DNA of 24,002 nt from a virus, in the IMG/VR virus record IMGVR_UViG_3300025771_000183, positions 1-24,002 of that record; one strand, given 5' to 3'. Shown here in pieces: positions 1 to 5,885 of this stretch (the first letter of the stretch is position 1; each line of letters starts with the position of its first letter). The position numbers and the translations under genes were made by a program. Under the pieces are notes generated by a model. That model had not been told where the DNA came from. It was given only the letters and a program-made list of their open reading frames with translations, and ran no database searches.

Positions 1-144
1 AGCCTAGAACTTTCAGAGATAGCAAGAGAATTATTAAATTTGCCTGAATACAAAAGAAAGCAATTGGCTTTAATTTTGATCGGCTCAACGCTTACCGATA
101 TATCAAAAAAAGAAGCGGAAACAGTCACAGAATGTTTTATATAA
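1..144 (+). CDS. 3' end of an unrecognised rightward gene (partial)
   Basis: Frame 1 is open from the first base to a TAA at 142-144 and gives the last 47 residues of a protein whose start lies left of the window. The visible part is amphipathic and helical, with ELSEIARELLNLPEYKRKQL followed by a hydrophobic stretch LALILIGSTL. No domain is recognised. It is followed after 9 bp by a second rightward gene whose Shine-Dalgarno overlaps this stop codon (taaggag), so the two probably form one transcript. These are the only rightward genes in the window, so they belong to a different transcription unit from the rest. A regulatory role is possible but nothing shows it. Confidence 0.6.
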   Translation, partial: SLELSEIARELLNLPEYKRKQLALILIGSTLTDISKKEAETVTECFI

Positions 145-153
145 GGAGTAAAC

Positions 154-375
154 ATGAATCTAACTAAAAAACAAATAATAGAAAAACTTAAAAGCATACA
201 GTATGAAGTTGATAGCATCTTTAACGAGAGGCTAGATAGGTTTGATACTGAATTGTTGGAGTTTCGCAAAGACCCTGAACCTGATTATGGTTATATATCG
301 TTTTTAGGGCATGAGGTTTATGAGGCTCAAAGAGTTCAAAAAGTAATTTTAGAAATAATAGGAGAGGAAGACTAA
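154..375 (+). CDS. Hypothetical protein, 73 aa, rightward
   Basis: An ATG preceded by AAGGAG with a 5-base spacer, and the downstream position behind another rightward gene, support this as real. The protein is charged, acidic at the C-terminus (GEED) and predicted mostly helical: KKQIIEKLKSIQYEVDSIF then ERLDRFDTELLEF, followed by a helix ending VQKVILEIIGEED. No family is recognised. Its stop codon (373-375) overlaps the first unit of the 17-bp repeat array, and the hairpin formed by the next two units sits just downstream in the orientation of a terminator. It converges with the leftward gpZ-like gene, with only 42 bp between the stop codons. Confidence 0.65.
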   Translation: MNLTKKQIIEKLKSIQYEVDSIFNERLDRFDTELLEFRKDPEPDYGYISFLGHEVYEAQRVQKVILEIIGEED

Positions 376-424
376 ATTTGCGGTAAAGGTAAATTTGCCT
401 CTATGGTAAATTTGCCTTTATCTT
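374..424. repeat. 17-bp direct repeat array, 3 units
   Basis: Three units start at 374, 391 and 408, exactly 17 bp apart, each beginning AAATTTGC; units 2 and 3 read AAATTTGCCT. Units 2 and 3 with the flanking GG form the near-palindrome GGTAAATTTGCC. The array fills the gap between two convergent genes and runs into both stop codons. The same 17-bp unit and period recur at 1073-1157, on the other side of the gpZ-like gene. Confidence 0.85.
388..424 (+). terminator. Probable Rho-independent terminator of the rightward unit
   Basis: Two copies of GGTAAATTTGCC (388-399 and 405-416) can pair in the rightward RNA as a 12-bp stem with two G-U pairs and a 5-base loop. The stem is followed by TTTATCTT. 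That is the layout of an intrinsic terminator for the gene ending at 375. In the leftward RNA the same stem has two A-C mismatches, so it should act less well for the convergent operon. The call is inferred from pairing by eye. Confidence 0.5.
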
Positions 425-1074
425 AGAACTTGTTTAACTCTTCTAGCAAATTGTTTATTCACTTCTTTATAAAAGTTATTTTGTACTACCTTTTGAGATA
501 ACTTAAACCAATCAATAAACTTTCTATGCCTAATAAATGGTGTAAAGGCTACAAGCAAGTCTAAGCCACCTCTACCTTTTCTACCTTGCCTTTCCCATAT
601 ACCATAGACTTTTGATCCCTTACCTTTAGGTACGCCTATAAAACGTGAGCCTTTTCTTTGAGATTCTTTAGTCTTATCTAGTCTTTTTAATATACCTCTT
701 TGAGTAACAATGTTACCGAACTGATTTCTTCTACCCATAGCATCATCAGTAGGTGATGGATAACTTTGACTTCTAGCAGGTTCGTTTTCTCCAGTATAGA
801 TATAATACAAGAACTTTGTAGCATAACTCTTAACCCTAACTGTAACCTTTAGACCTCTCTTATTAGGTTTAGCAAACTGAGACATGACAATAGCAGTTAT
901 AGATGTTTTTCTAGGTTTCTCTAGTTTTCTTAGAAGCATCTCTCTATGAGCATTGACAACTTTAGCACCAGTATAATTCATGCCTTCGCTAAGAACTTTG
1001 TTAAAAGTCTTATGTTGCAAAACGTCCATTTTCTTTTGCAGTTTCTTGAGATCAGTTTTTACTTGTATATCCAT
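418..1074 (-). CDS. Minor tail protein Z-like (tail completion) protein
   Basis: This 218-residue, very basic protein resembles the prophage minor tail protein Z family (lambda gpZ, about 190 aa), which finishes the tail end that joins the head. Supporting features are an N-terminal helix leading to NAHREMLLRKL, a central KPRKTSITAIV segment where family members carry the R/K-rich RPT-type stretch, then the glycine/proline-rich GSRFIGVPKGKGSKVYGIWER, a hydrophobic VAFTPF strand and a C-terminal basic helix. Overall strand/helix order fits; sequence similarity is weak. It is the last gene of the leftward early operon, over 20 kb from the connector genes where lambda-like phages place Z, and no Z-like gene lies between the FII-like and U-like genes here. 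It starts directly after GGCAAAT of a repeat unit, with only AAGG as a ribosome site. An HK97 gp10-like protein is the main alternative. Confidence 0.6.
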   Translation of the reverse strand: MDIQVKTDLKKLQKKMDVLQHKTFNKVLSEGMNYTGAKVVNAHREMLLRKLEKPRKTSITAIVMSQFAKPNKRGLKVTVRVKSYATKFLYYIYTGENEPARSQSYPSPTDDAMGRRNQFGNIVTQRGILKRLDKTKESQRKGSRFIGVPKGKGSKVYGIWERQGRKGRGGLDLLVAFTPFIRHRKFIDWFKLSQKVVQNNFYKEVNKQFARRVKQVLR

Positions 1075-1157
1075 ATTTGCCTTAATACTAAATTTGCCTT
1101 AAAAGTAAATTTGCATCAATACTAAATTTGCCTTAATTATAAATTTGCCCATGGGCT
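1073..1157. repeat. 17-bp direct repeat array, 5 units
   Basis: Units start at 1073, 1090, 1107, 1124 and 1141, exactly 17 bp apart. Each begins AAATTTGC (first unit ATATTTGC), and the first four have a common tail near CTTAATACT. The fifth is degenerate after AAATTTGCC because it lies inside the helix-turn-helix gene. The array makes up the whole non-coding gap between that gene and the gpZ-like gene. On the leftward strand each unit contributes AAGGCAAAT, and the first supplies the bases directly before the gpZ-like ATG. The unit and period match the array at 374-424. Confidence 0.9.
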
Positions 1158-1307
1158 TTTTTTATCAAACTTCAAACCATTCTCATTAGCCACTTTGAGA
1201 ATAGTCGATTTGCTTTTACCTAAAGACATCACAACCTCATTCAGCGATTTGCCTTTATCGATTTGCCTTTTTAATTGTGAAACATCAATTTGCGGTTTAT
1301 TACTCAT
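1137..1307 (-). CDS. Small helix-turn-helix DNA-binding protein, 56 aa
   Basis: The start ATG overlaps the stop of the upstream DUF3310 gene (TAATG), so translation is probably coupled. The 56-residue product has a resolvase/Hin-type helix-turn-helix at about residues 16-45: IDKGKSLNEVVMSLGKSKST followed by ILKVANENGL. The glycine turn and the S-K-S-T start of the recognition helix are typical. It is likely a small sequence-specific DNA-binding protein, perhaps a regulator; the partner is unknown. Its last codons and its stop lie inside the 17-bp repeat array, making that array a natural candidate operator. That link is inference only. The protein is basic and has no other domain. Confidence 0.7.
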   Translation of the reverse strand: MSNKPQIDVSQLKRQIDKGKSLNEVVMSLGKSKSTILKVANENGLKFDKKSPWANL

Positions 1308-1525
1308 TATAAGTTCTCGTAATGTTCTTTTAATTTATTAATATACCAAATACTTTTCTCTAAGTCTTGAATGTTAGAGTCTTTATATTTATGTCTATGT
1401 AAGTATTTAATTGCATTACCTTCTAGATATGAAGGGAAATTTGCACCCAACTGTTGCTTTATATAGTCTATACATTCAAATTTGCCTTTATTGTAATGTG
1501 GTGGTTTGTTTACTAAATCACTCAT
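1307..1525 (-). CDS. DUF3310 family protein
   Basis: The 72-residue protein carries the DUF3310 signature (also annotated as a SaV-like or nucleotide-kinase-like phage protein): VNKPPHYNKGKFECIDYI at the N-terminus, then EGNAIKYLHRHKYKD and a DLEKSIWYINKLKEHYE helix. Family members are common small early proteins of phages, often fused to or near nucleotide-metabolism genes; the biochemical role is not established. The length is normal for the family. The start overlaps the zinc-ribbon gene by 8 bp (ATGAGTGA), with AGGAGAGG as ribosome site. The stop overlaps the start of the helix-turn-helix gene. Confidence 0.85.
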   Translation of the reverse strand: MSDLVNKPPHYNKGKFECIDYIKQQLGANFPSYLEGNAIKYLHRHKYKDSNIQDLEKSIWYINKLKEHYENL

Positions 1526-1673
1526 TTGCCTCTCCTTTTGGTAAATATACTTCTACATAAGCCTCACATTTGGGGCATGATAGATTCGTAACAATATCAA
1601 ATTCTTCGTTTTCATCTCCAATATCATGATCTCCACCCCAAATTAATTTAGTTGCACAATGCCAACAATTCAT
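1518..1673 (-). CDS. Zinc-ribbon protein, 51 aa
   Basis: A 51-residue product with two CxxC knuckles, MNCWHC (C3, C6) and LSCPKC (C33, C36), about 27 residues apart: a compact zinc ribbon. Between them is an acidic segment, GDHDIGDENEEFDIVT. Similar tiny zinc-ribbon proteins are frequent next to DUF3310 genes in phages, but their function is unknown; nucleic-acid or protein binding is likely. The start is well supported by AGGAGG five bases before the ATG, and the ATG overlaps the stop of the preceding gene (ATGA). The end overlaps the DUF3310 start by 8 bp. Confidence 0.8.
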   Translation of the reverse strand: MNCWHCATKLIWGGDHDIGDENEEFDIVTNLSCPKCEAYVEVYLPKGEANE

Positions 1674-1852
1674 ATTTGCCTCCTAATTATTTCATTCTTA
1701 CATTTTTGTATGACTTTTTTCTTAGCACTTGGTGATTCAATGTAATCATTAAGCTCTGAAAGTGTCATACACTTTAGATAGTAATGTTCTGTTGTTGTTT
1801 TACCTGTAGCCCTATCTCTGATCTTGGCACTAGGTTTTAGTTTTATCGGCAT
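1670..1852 (-). CDS. Conserved small basic phage protein, 60 aa
   Basis: I chose the internal ATG giving MPIKLKPSAKIRDRATGK because GGAG lies 7 bases upstream, and because the longer reading (start at 1900) only adds a lysine/arginine-rich stretch that is another frame of the preceding gene. The 60-residue protein starts with a basic beta-like part, then TTEHYYLKCMTLSELNDYIE and a basic C-terminal helix KKKVIQKCKNEIIRRQI. Proteins of this pattern are familiar from marine phages but have no assigned function. The stop overlaps the zinc-ribbon start by 4 bp (ATGA). The gene itself begins inside the end of the 43-aa gene, a 23-bp overlap. Confidence 0.7.
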   Translation of the reverse strand: MPIKLKPSAKIRDRATGKTTTEHYYLKCMTLSELNDYIESPSAKKKVIQKCKNEIIRRQI

Positions 1853-1961
1853 CTTTTTTCTCCTTTTTCTTTTTGCCAAAGACCTTTTTCCAATTTGCAT
1901 CTAACTTCTTAGAGTCTTCAGGTCTACGTTTAGACCCTTTGCCACCATGCCACTTAGACAT
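1830..1961 (-). CDS. Small KGGKGSxxRP-type phage protein, 43 aa
   Basis: The 43-residue product begins MSKWHGGKGSKRRPEDSKKL, continues DANWKKVFGKK and ends in a lysine-rich tail. This matches a widespread family of tiny phage proteins with a glycine/lysine-rich start, an R-P pair and a final W-x-x-x-F-G-K motif. Their function is unknown; the charge suggests nucleic-acid binding. The start overlaps the end of the 164-residue gene by 8 bp. The AAAAGGAG inside its own 3' end serves as ribosome site for the next gene, which explains the 23-bp overlap. It is below normal ORF length limits and easily missed. Confidence 0.75.
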   Translation of the reverse strand: MSKWHGGKGSKRRPEDSKKLDANWKKVFGKKKKEKKDADKTKT

Positions 1962-2448
1962 AATCGACTCTTTGAAAATTGACCGATTTATCTAATTTGC
2001 TTAAAAGTTCTTTTGCTCTCATAAAATCATTGGGCAAACATCTTAATAATTCTTCTATACTGAATATCATAATATCTTTTTCATCTTTATGTATTAATTC
2101 TAATACAGGCTTATCATCATCAGTATCACATACCAAAGCAGTCTTTCTATCAAACGTAAAGCATTTTGCATTTGGTTGAATCATAATATATCCACTTTCT
2201 TCACATTTGATATTTAACTGCTCATAAGCTCTTATCATCATTTCAACCATAGCGATTTGCTTTTTAGGTGGATCATCTTGTAAAGATGTTTTTAGTATTT
2301 GCTCACCTTTAAGAAACTTAATCTCAAAATCAACACCCACCATTTTAAATATCCTTCTACGATTACCCCATTTAACTTTAGTCTCTAGCTCATAGATTCT
2401 TAGTTCTTTTAATTTATCTTTTAAAGATTCATTTAAATAAGTATTCAT
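1954..2448 (-). CDS. Hypothetical protein, 164 aa
   Basis: The start has AGGAG seven bases upstream. The sequence is mixed alpha/beta: a helix LKDKLKELRIYELETKVKWG, strands IFKMVGVDFEIKFLKG, a helix KQIAMVEMMIRAYEQLNI, strands YIMIQPNAKCFTFDRKTALV and an acidic turn DTDDDK, then a C-terminal helix IEELLRCLPNDFMRAKELLS. No catalytic motif or family is recognised. It is the first gene after the non-coding hairpin/CA region behind the primase-helicase, so it is probably an early protein. It overlaps the next small gene by 8 bp. Confidence 0.65.
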   Translation of the reverse strand: MNTYLNESLKDKLKELRIYELETKVKWGNRRRIFKMVGVDFEIKFLKGEQILKTSLQDDPPKKQIAMVEMMIRAYEQLNIKCEESGYIMIQPNAKCFTFDRKTALVCDTDDDKPVLELIHKDEKDIMIFSIEELLRCLPNDFMRAKELLSKLDKSVNFQRVDYV

Positions 2449-2574
2449 ATATTTATCTCCTTGTGCGTATACATTTAAGTGTGCATGTGTGTAGTCCTAC
2501 GGACTACTACACACACACACACTCAAATAATGTATCAATACACACACACACACTTGCACACACACTCGCACACT
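2449..2574. other. Non-coding island with CA/GT tracts; candidate replication origin or mRNA structure
   Basis: This 126-bp gap is unusual in an otherwise tightly packed operon. It holds CA tracts at about 2509-2522, 2540-2552 and 2556-2565, alternating purine/pyrimidine GT stretches on the left, and a long hairpin (listed separately). It lies directly behind the primase-helicase gene. The ribosome site of the 164-residue gene is at its left edge. The origin call is inference from position and structure. Confidence 0.4.
2479..2520. repeat. Long imperfect inverted repeat (hairpin)
   Basis: The core is perfect: GTAGTCC (2491-2497), loop TAC, GGACTAC (2501-2507). Outside a one-base bulge (T2508) the GT-rich left arm (2486-2490) pairs with the CA-rich right arm (2509-2513). 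After two mismatches, 2479-2483 pairs with 2516-2520. This gives about 17 base pairs in total. It is not followed by a T-run on either strand, so it does not look like an intrinsic terminator. Confidence 0.8.
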
Positions 2575-4551
2575 CTATTCATTATTTAACTCATAATCAT
2601 CATATAATCTAAACTCAGATAGTCTATAACCCTGCTTTCTTACAGTGTTTTTGTCTCTTTTAGCATGTATAACAACACCAGCTTTTTCTAATCTTTTAAA
2701 TGATCTATTGATAGCATCACGATTAATTTCATTACCACTAGTGTTATATACCGCTTGATGACCAAAATCATCTGCTGTAAACCATTCTTCTTCAGGTTTT
2801 GGCTTATCTTTTGCTAGAAAATACATAAGAGAAGATATCTTTTTATCTTCTGCTTCGTTTACCGCATCTTGTATATCATCATCAGAATCATCAAGATCAG
2901 TCTCAATTAATAATCCTGAAGTCACATTGAGACCCTCACCAATAACAGTCTCCTCATGGAAAATAAAGCTCTTGTCAGTCATTCCCATTCCATCTTTATT
3001 TTTGGTTTGTTTCATCTTGACAAACATTTGCTTCTCACCATCAACAGTATTATCTTTTCTCTCAACCATAAACTCACCATCAATAGAAGCATCAAGAACA
3101 GAACTACCTCTAGCTCTTCCTTTATTTCCTCTACCAGTATGATGAACAAGCAATACAGTACAATCAAAGTCATGAATCAACTGATCAGCAGCTTTGACAA
3201 ACTTATTAACCTCTTGAGCAGAATTTTCATCGCCTGAGAAATTTCTTTGAAACGTATCGAAGATAATTAAACCGATTTGCCCTACTTCTTTTTTAAGCAA
3301 GTTAATTTCAGTTTCTAGCTTCTCATACTCTTCTGCTTCATTAATCCTTGAACCTCTATTAGATAAAAATAAAGGTGCACCCTCTAAGCTACCACCATAT
3401 TTGCTTTGGTGGAATACAGCGAGCCTTCGCTTAATTCCACTCACTCCCTCCCCTGCAAGATAGACTACAGGTGCTTTTTTTGCTTCATGACCATAGAAAG
3501 GAGTTCCTTTTGCTACAGCACAAGCCATGGCTATCGCAATAAACGATTTGCCTGATTTGGGAGCACCGAATACTGTTATTAAACGATTACGTTCAAATAC
3601 CTCGGTTATAAGCCAATCAGGGTTCGTTACCTGCGATAGAACATAATCGGCTCTATCAAAACGTAAAGCACCCTTAGGTAGCTTAACTTTTTGTTTATCA
3701 ACAAAGCTAATAAATTCATCTGCTGATTTAAAATAACCCCTCTCATAAGCATCATAAAGATCATCCTTTTCATTAAAATCTTCAGGTGGCTGTATGATTC
3801 TAATATTTCTACAACCTTCTTTTCTTAGGTGTTCTGCTAATTGATCAGCACATTCCTTGCCTGCTTTATCATTATCAGGAAATATCCATACTTCTCTTTT
3901 TAATATAGGTTTCCAATCTGCCTTCTTCCAACTATTGACTCCACCATGCCAAGTACAAGAATCTAACTTATCTCCAATTATTGCCTCACAGCCTCTTAGA
4001 GCCTTCTCACCTTCATTTAACACAATAGGCTTCTTTGGGTACTTGTCTGTATAATAAATTGGCATAAGAGGGCTGTCAGGGCGTTTTAAGTCCCATAAAC
4101 CATTAGCATCTAATGTAAATGGTGCATATTTCTGTTTAATGGCATGACCTTCAGGGAATCTGAGAACCATAAAATTATCAGTATACTTAAGGCTAACGAT
4201 TGACTGTTTATACAAATCAATCATTTGCTCTCTAGTGAATGACCTAGCACTACTTGTGGCTTCAATTTTAGGGGGGTTGAAACCACTTAATAAGGAGTCA
4301 TTTGAATGTAGTGCTAAGTCATAACCAAACTGTTTTAAAACTGTGTTGACATCTTCATTAAGATGTTTAATTAAATCTATTACTCCCCCGCCGACTCCTT
4401 CTTCGTGATCGTAAAAAGTCCCCTCTGATAGATTAAGAGCCATAGACCCCTTATTACCCCATCTAAGCTCGTTAGATGAGGTTTTAGTGGGTTCTCCTAG
4501 TAGTTGCTTGGCAACGTCAGGTGCTATTCTTATCCAATCTATCTGTTGCAT
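2575..4551 (-). CDS. TOPRIM primase / RepA-type helicase
   Basis: A 658-residue replication protein. Residues about 1-75 resemble the N-terminal part of phage primase-helicases (SEGTFYDHEEGVGGGVIDLI) but show no zinc-finger cysteines. A TOPRIM domain follows with NEGEKA (179-184) and PDNDKAG (225-231), the acidic residues of primase metal binding. A RecA-fold ATPase of the RepA/AAA_25 type has Walker A GAPKSGKS (329-336), Walker B LIIFD (428-432) and LLVHHTGRGNKGRARGSS (467-484). The C-terminal 90 residues (DAINRSFKRLEKAGVVIHAK) look like a winged helix. It probably primes and unwinds DNA at the phage fork. The start overlaps the stop of the SSB-like gene (TGATG), implying coupling. A non-coding hairpin region lies just downstream. 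Confidence 0.88.
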   Translation of the reverse strand: MQQIDWIRIAPDVAKQLLGEPTKTSSNELRWGNKGSMALNLSEGTFYDHEEGVGGGVIDLIKHLNEDVNTVLKQFGYDLALHSNDSLLSGFNPPKIEATSSARSFTREQMIDLYKQSIVSLKYTDNFMVLRFPEGHAIKQKYAPFTLDANGLWDLKRPDSPLMPIYYTDKYPKKPIVLNEGEKALRGCEAIIGDKLDSCTWHGGVNSWKKADWKPILKREVWIFPDNDKAGKECADQLAEHLRKEGCRNIRIIQPPEDFNEKDDLYDAYERGYFKSADEFISFVDKQKVKLPKGALRFDRADYVLSQVTNPDWLITEVFERNRLITVFGAPKSGKSFIAIAMACAVAKGTPFYGHEAKKAPVVYLAGEGVSGIKRRLAVFHQSKYGGSLEGAPLFLSNRGSRINEAEEYEKLETEINLLKKEVGQIGLIIFDTFQRNFSGDENSAQEVNKFVKAADQLIHDFDCTVLLVHHTGRGNKGRARGSSVLDASIDGEFMVERKDNTVDGEKQMFVKMKQTKNKDGMGMTDKSFIFHEETVIGEGLNVTSGLLIETDLDDSDDDIQDAVNEAEDKKISSLMYFLAKDKPKPEEEWFTADDFGHQAVYNTSGNEINRDAINRSFKRLEKAGVVIHAKRDKNTVRKQGYRLSEFRLYDDYELNNE

Positions 4552-5165
4552 CAGAATGGAATATCATCATCAGATAATTCATTCTTATCAACCATCTCCT
4601 GAACTTTATCAGCAAGACCATCATTAGGACTCTTAAATGTGTCCGCAACAGCATCATCATCCTTGTCATAAAATGCTGGTATATCAAAGTTAGCAAATCT
4701 AGGTGCAAACTTAGAAAACTCAAAAGATAATTCTGATGACCTTCCTATCCCAACCTGTATTTCTTTTGAGCCTTTATACTCAACTACAGGTAAGGAATCA
4801 CTATTTGCATCCATTTGATTCCAAAAGCTACTTAGTATCTTATTAAAGGCACTTGATTCAGCAAAAGTGAATCTACTCCAAATAAGTGCATGGTCATGTC
4901 CATGTGGCATAACACAGCAACTAAATGCTCTTTTCCAATCATCAGAAGGTTTAGGGCTTGCTTCTCCAAACTTAGCATCCCATTGATACTGATACTCACC
5001 AGCATACCTACCCCAACCACTTTTAAATGTTGCAGGGTCTAACTGCAAGTATTTAAAATCGATTGCTGTTTGCCCATTAACAAAAAATTGTTGATCGGCT
5101 GTTTTAAAAGCAAGATAAACTTGCTGACTATCGCTGGAATTTCTCATTCCGCCTAATATATCCAT
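4551..5165 (-). CDS. Putative single-stranded DNA-binding protein with SSB-type acidic tip
   Basis: The 204-residue protein ends in ELSDDDIPF, the acidic tip by which bacterial SSBs recruit partner proteins. The N-terminal 150 residues hold many aromatics (YLAFKTADQQFFVNGQ, GWGRYAGEYQYQWDAKFG, ALIWSRFTF) as expected for a strand-rich, DNA-binding fold, but I do not recognise a canonical OB-fold SSB. An acidic linker (DKDDDAVAD) precedes the tip. The gene has a strong ribosome site (AGGAG, 6-base spacer) and is coupled to the primase-helicase gene, which fits a replication or recombination role. It could instead be a single-strand annealing protein working with the RecE-like exonuclease, for which no RecT/Erf is seen here. 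Confidence 0.6.
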   Translation of the reverse strand: MDILGGMRNSSDSQQVYLAFKTADQQFFVNGQTAIDFKYLQLDPATFKSGWGRYAGEYQYQWDAKFGEASPKPSDDWKRAFSCCVMPHGHDHALIWSRFTFAESSAFNKILSSFWNQMDANSDSLPVVEYKGSKEIQVGIGRSSELSFEFSKFAPRFANFDIPAFYDKDDDAVADTFKSPNDGLADKVQEMVDKNELSDDDIPF

Positions 5166-5180
5166 AATACTCTCCTATGG

Positions 5181-5390
5181 TTAATGTATTGTTCTATCAA
5201 TACTGTTTAAATAATCAGTCTCAAGTTTCGTATAATTACGCTCCTTGAAACTGAAGTAATCCTCATCATTTACAATGCCAAAGACATCGCAAGCAATTTG
5301 GATTCTTTCGTAGGCTGCCCTACAAAACTCTTCAAAATCTTCCTGAAGCAAGTAGCTATTTAAATCCATTCGCTTTTTGTAAGATTTCAT
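5181..5390 (-). CDS. Hypothetical protein, 69 aa
   Basis: A small acidic, helical protein: EDFEEFCRAAYERIQIACDV, then DEDYFSFKERNYTKLETDYL. No family recognised. The start at 5390 has AAAGG four bases upstream and overlaps the resolvase-like gene by 35 bp; the alternative internal ATG (residue 8) has no ribosome site. It sits between the resolvase-like gene and the SSB-like gene in the replication/recombination operon, 15 bp before the SSB start. Confidence 0.6.
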   Translation of the reverse strand: MKSYKKRMDLNSYLLQEDFEEFCRAAYERIQIACDVFGIVNDEDYFSFKERNYTKLETDYLNSIDRTIH

Positions 5391-5778
5391 CTAACCTTTT
5401 GCATATTTCTGATAGTGGACATAAGTATGTGCATTGCCAATTTGCAGTCTCTACACTTGTTACCAAGTAAAGAGGTATCACACACATAGGTTCTCTTCTA
5501 TCATATTTAAAAATTAGCAAAGGTATTAAATTATCTCCAGCACTCTCAACTGCCTGTTGCCACCACTCATTCTTATACATGGTCTTTTTACCACCAGCCT
5601 TATATCTTTTACATTCAATGGCAAACTTATCCCAGTAAATATCAGCCATGCCTTTTGTTTGATATTGATCTAAGTTTCTTTTAACTCTTGTATCTAGTCC
5701 TTTTGATTCAAGAATGTTATTAATCTTATTGACTATGACCCTCTCAAACGCTGCACCTTTGTTTCTGCTGTTTACCAT
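5356..5778 (-). CDS. PD-(D/E)XK nuclease, Holliday-junction-resolvase-like
   Basis: The 140-residue protein shows the archaeal Hjc-type layout: an N-terminal RNKGAAFERVIVNKIN helix with E12, then KGMADIYWDKFAIECKRYK with D46, E55 and K57, the metal-binding residues of a PD-(D/E)XK nuclease. The length fits Hjc-like phage resolvases (120-150 aa). It would cut branched DNA during recombination or before packaging. It lies between small genes and the SSB-like gene, in the same leftward operon as a RecE-like exonuclease. The start overlaps the stop of the 35-aa membrane gene (TAATG). A VRR-type or other PD-(D/E)XK endonuclease is the alternative; the nuclease fold itself is well supported. Confidence 0.75.
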   Translation of the reverse strand: MVNSRNKGAAFERVIVNKINNILESKGLDTRVKRNLDQYQTKGMADIYWDKFAIECKRYKAGGKKTMYKNEWWQQAVESAGDNLIPLLIFKYDRREPMCVIPLYLVTSVETANWQCTYLCPLSEICKRLDEILQKANGFK

Positions 5779-5885
5779 TAATCTAACTCATTAAAAATAT
5801 ATATTGCTGCTATAACGCTGATAACAGCACCTATAGCCACTAAGCCAAACACTGCACCAATAAAATATAGAATCCACTCAATCAT
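5778..5885 (-). CDS. Tiny membrane protein, 35 aa
   Basis: The product begins MIEWILYFIGAVFGLVAIGA and continues with VISVIAAIYIF before a short polar end (NELD). Nearly all of it is one long hydrophobic segment, so it is a single-span membrane peptide. The start overlaps the preceding gene by 8 bp (ATGATTGA) and the stop overlaps the resolvase-like start (TAATG), so it is embedded in the operon by coupling on both sides. Function unknown; early position argues against a holin, though an inner-membrane or superinfection role is possible. Confidence 0.55.
   Translation of the reverse strand: MIEWILYFIGAVFGLVAIGAVISVIAAIYIFNELD

Noticed and set aside
374-1157. CRISPR array
   Set aside because: Units are 17 bp head to tail with no unique spacers of 25-40 bp.
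1853-1900. Longer start for the 60-aa basic protein
   Set aside because: The extra residues are a lysine/arginine run that is another frame of the 43-aa gene; the internal ATG has a good GGAG ribosome site.
2479-2520. Rho-independent terminator of the primase-helicase gene
   Set aside because: The stem is long but no T-run follows on the leftward strand, and downstream genes look like part of the same operon.
2927-3237. Rightward ORFs opposite the primase-helicase
   Set aside because: Antisense shadows of a well-supported gene, without ribosome sites or family patterns.
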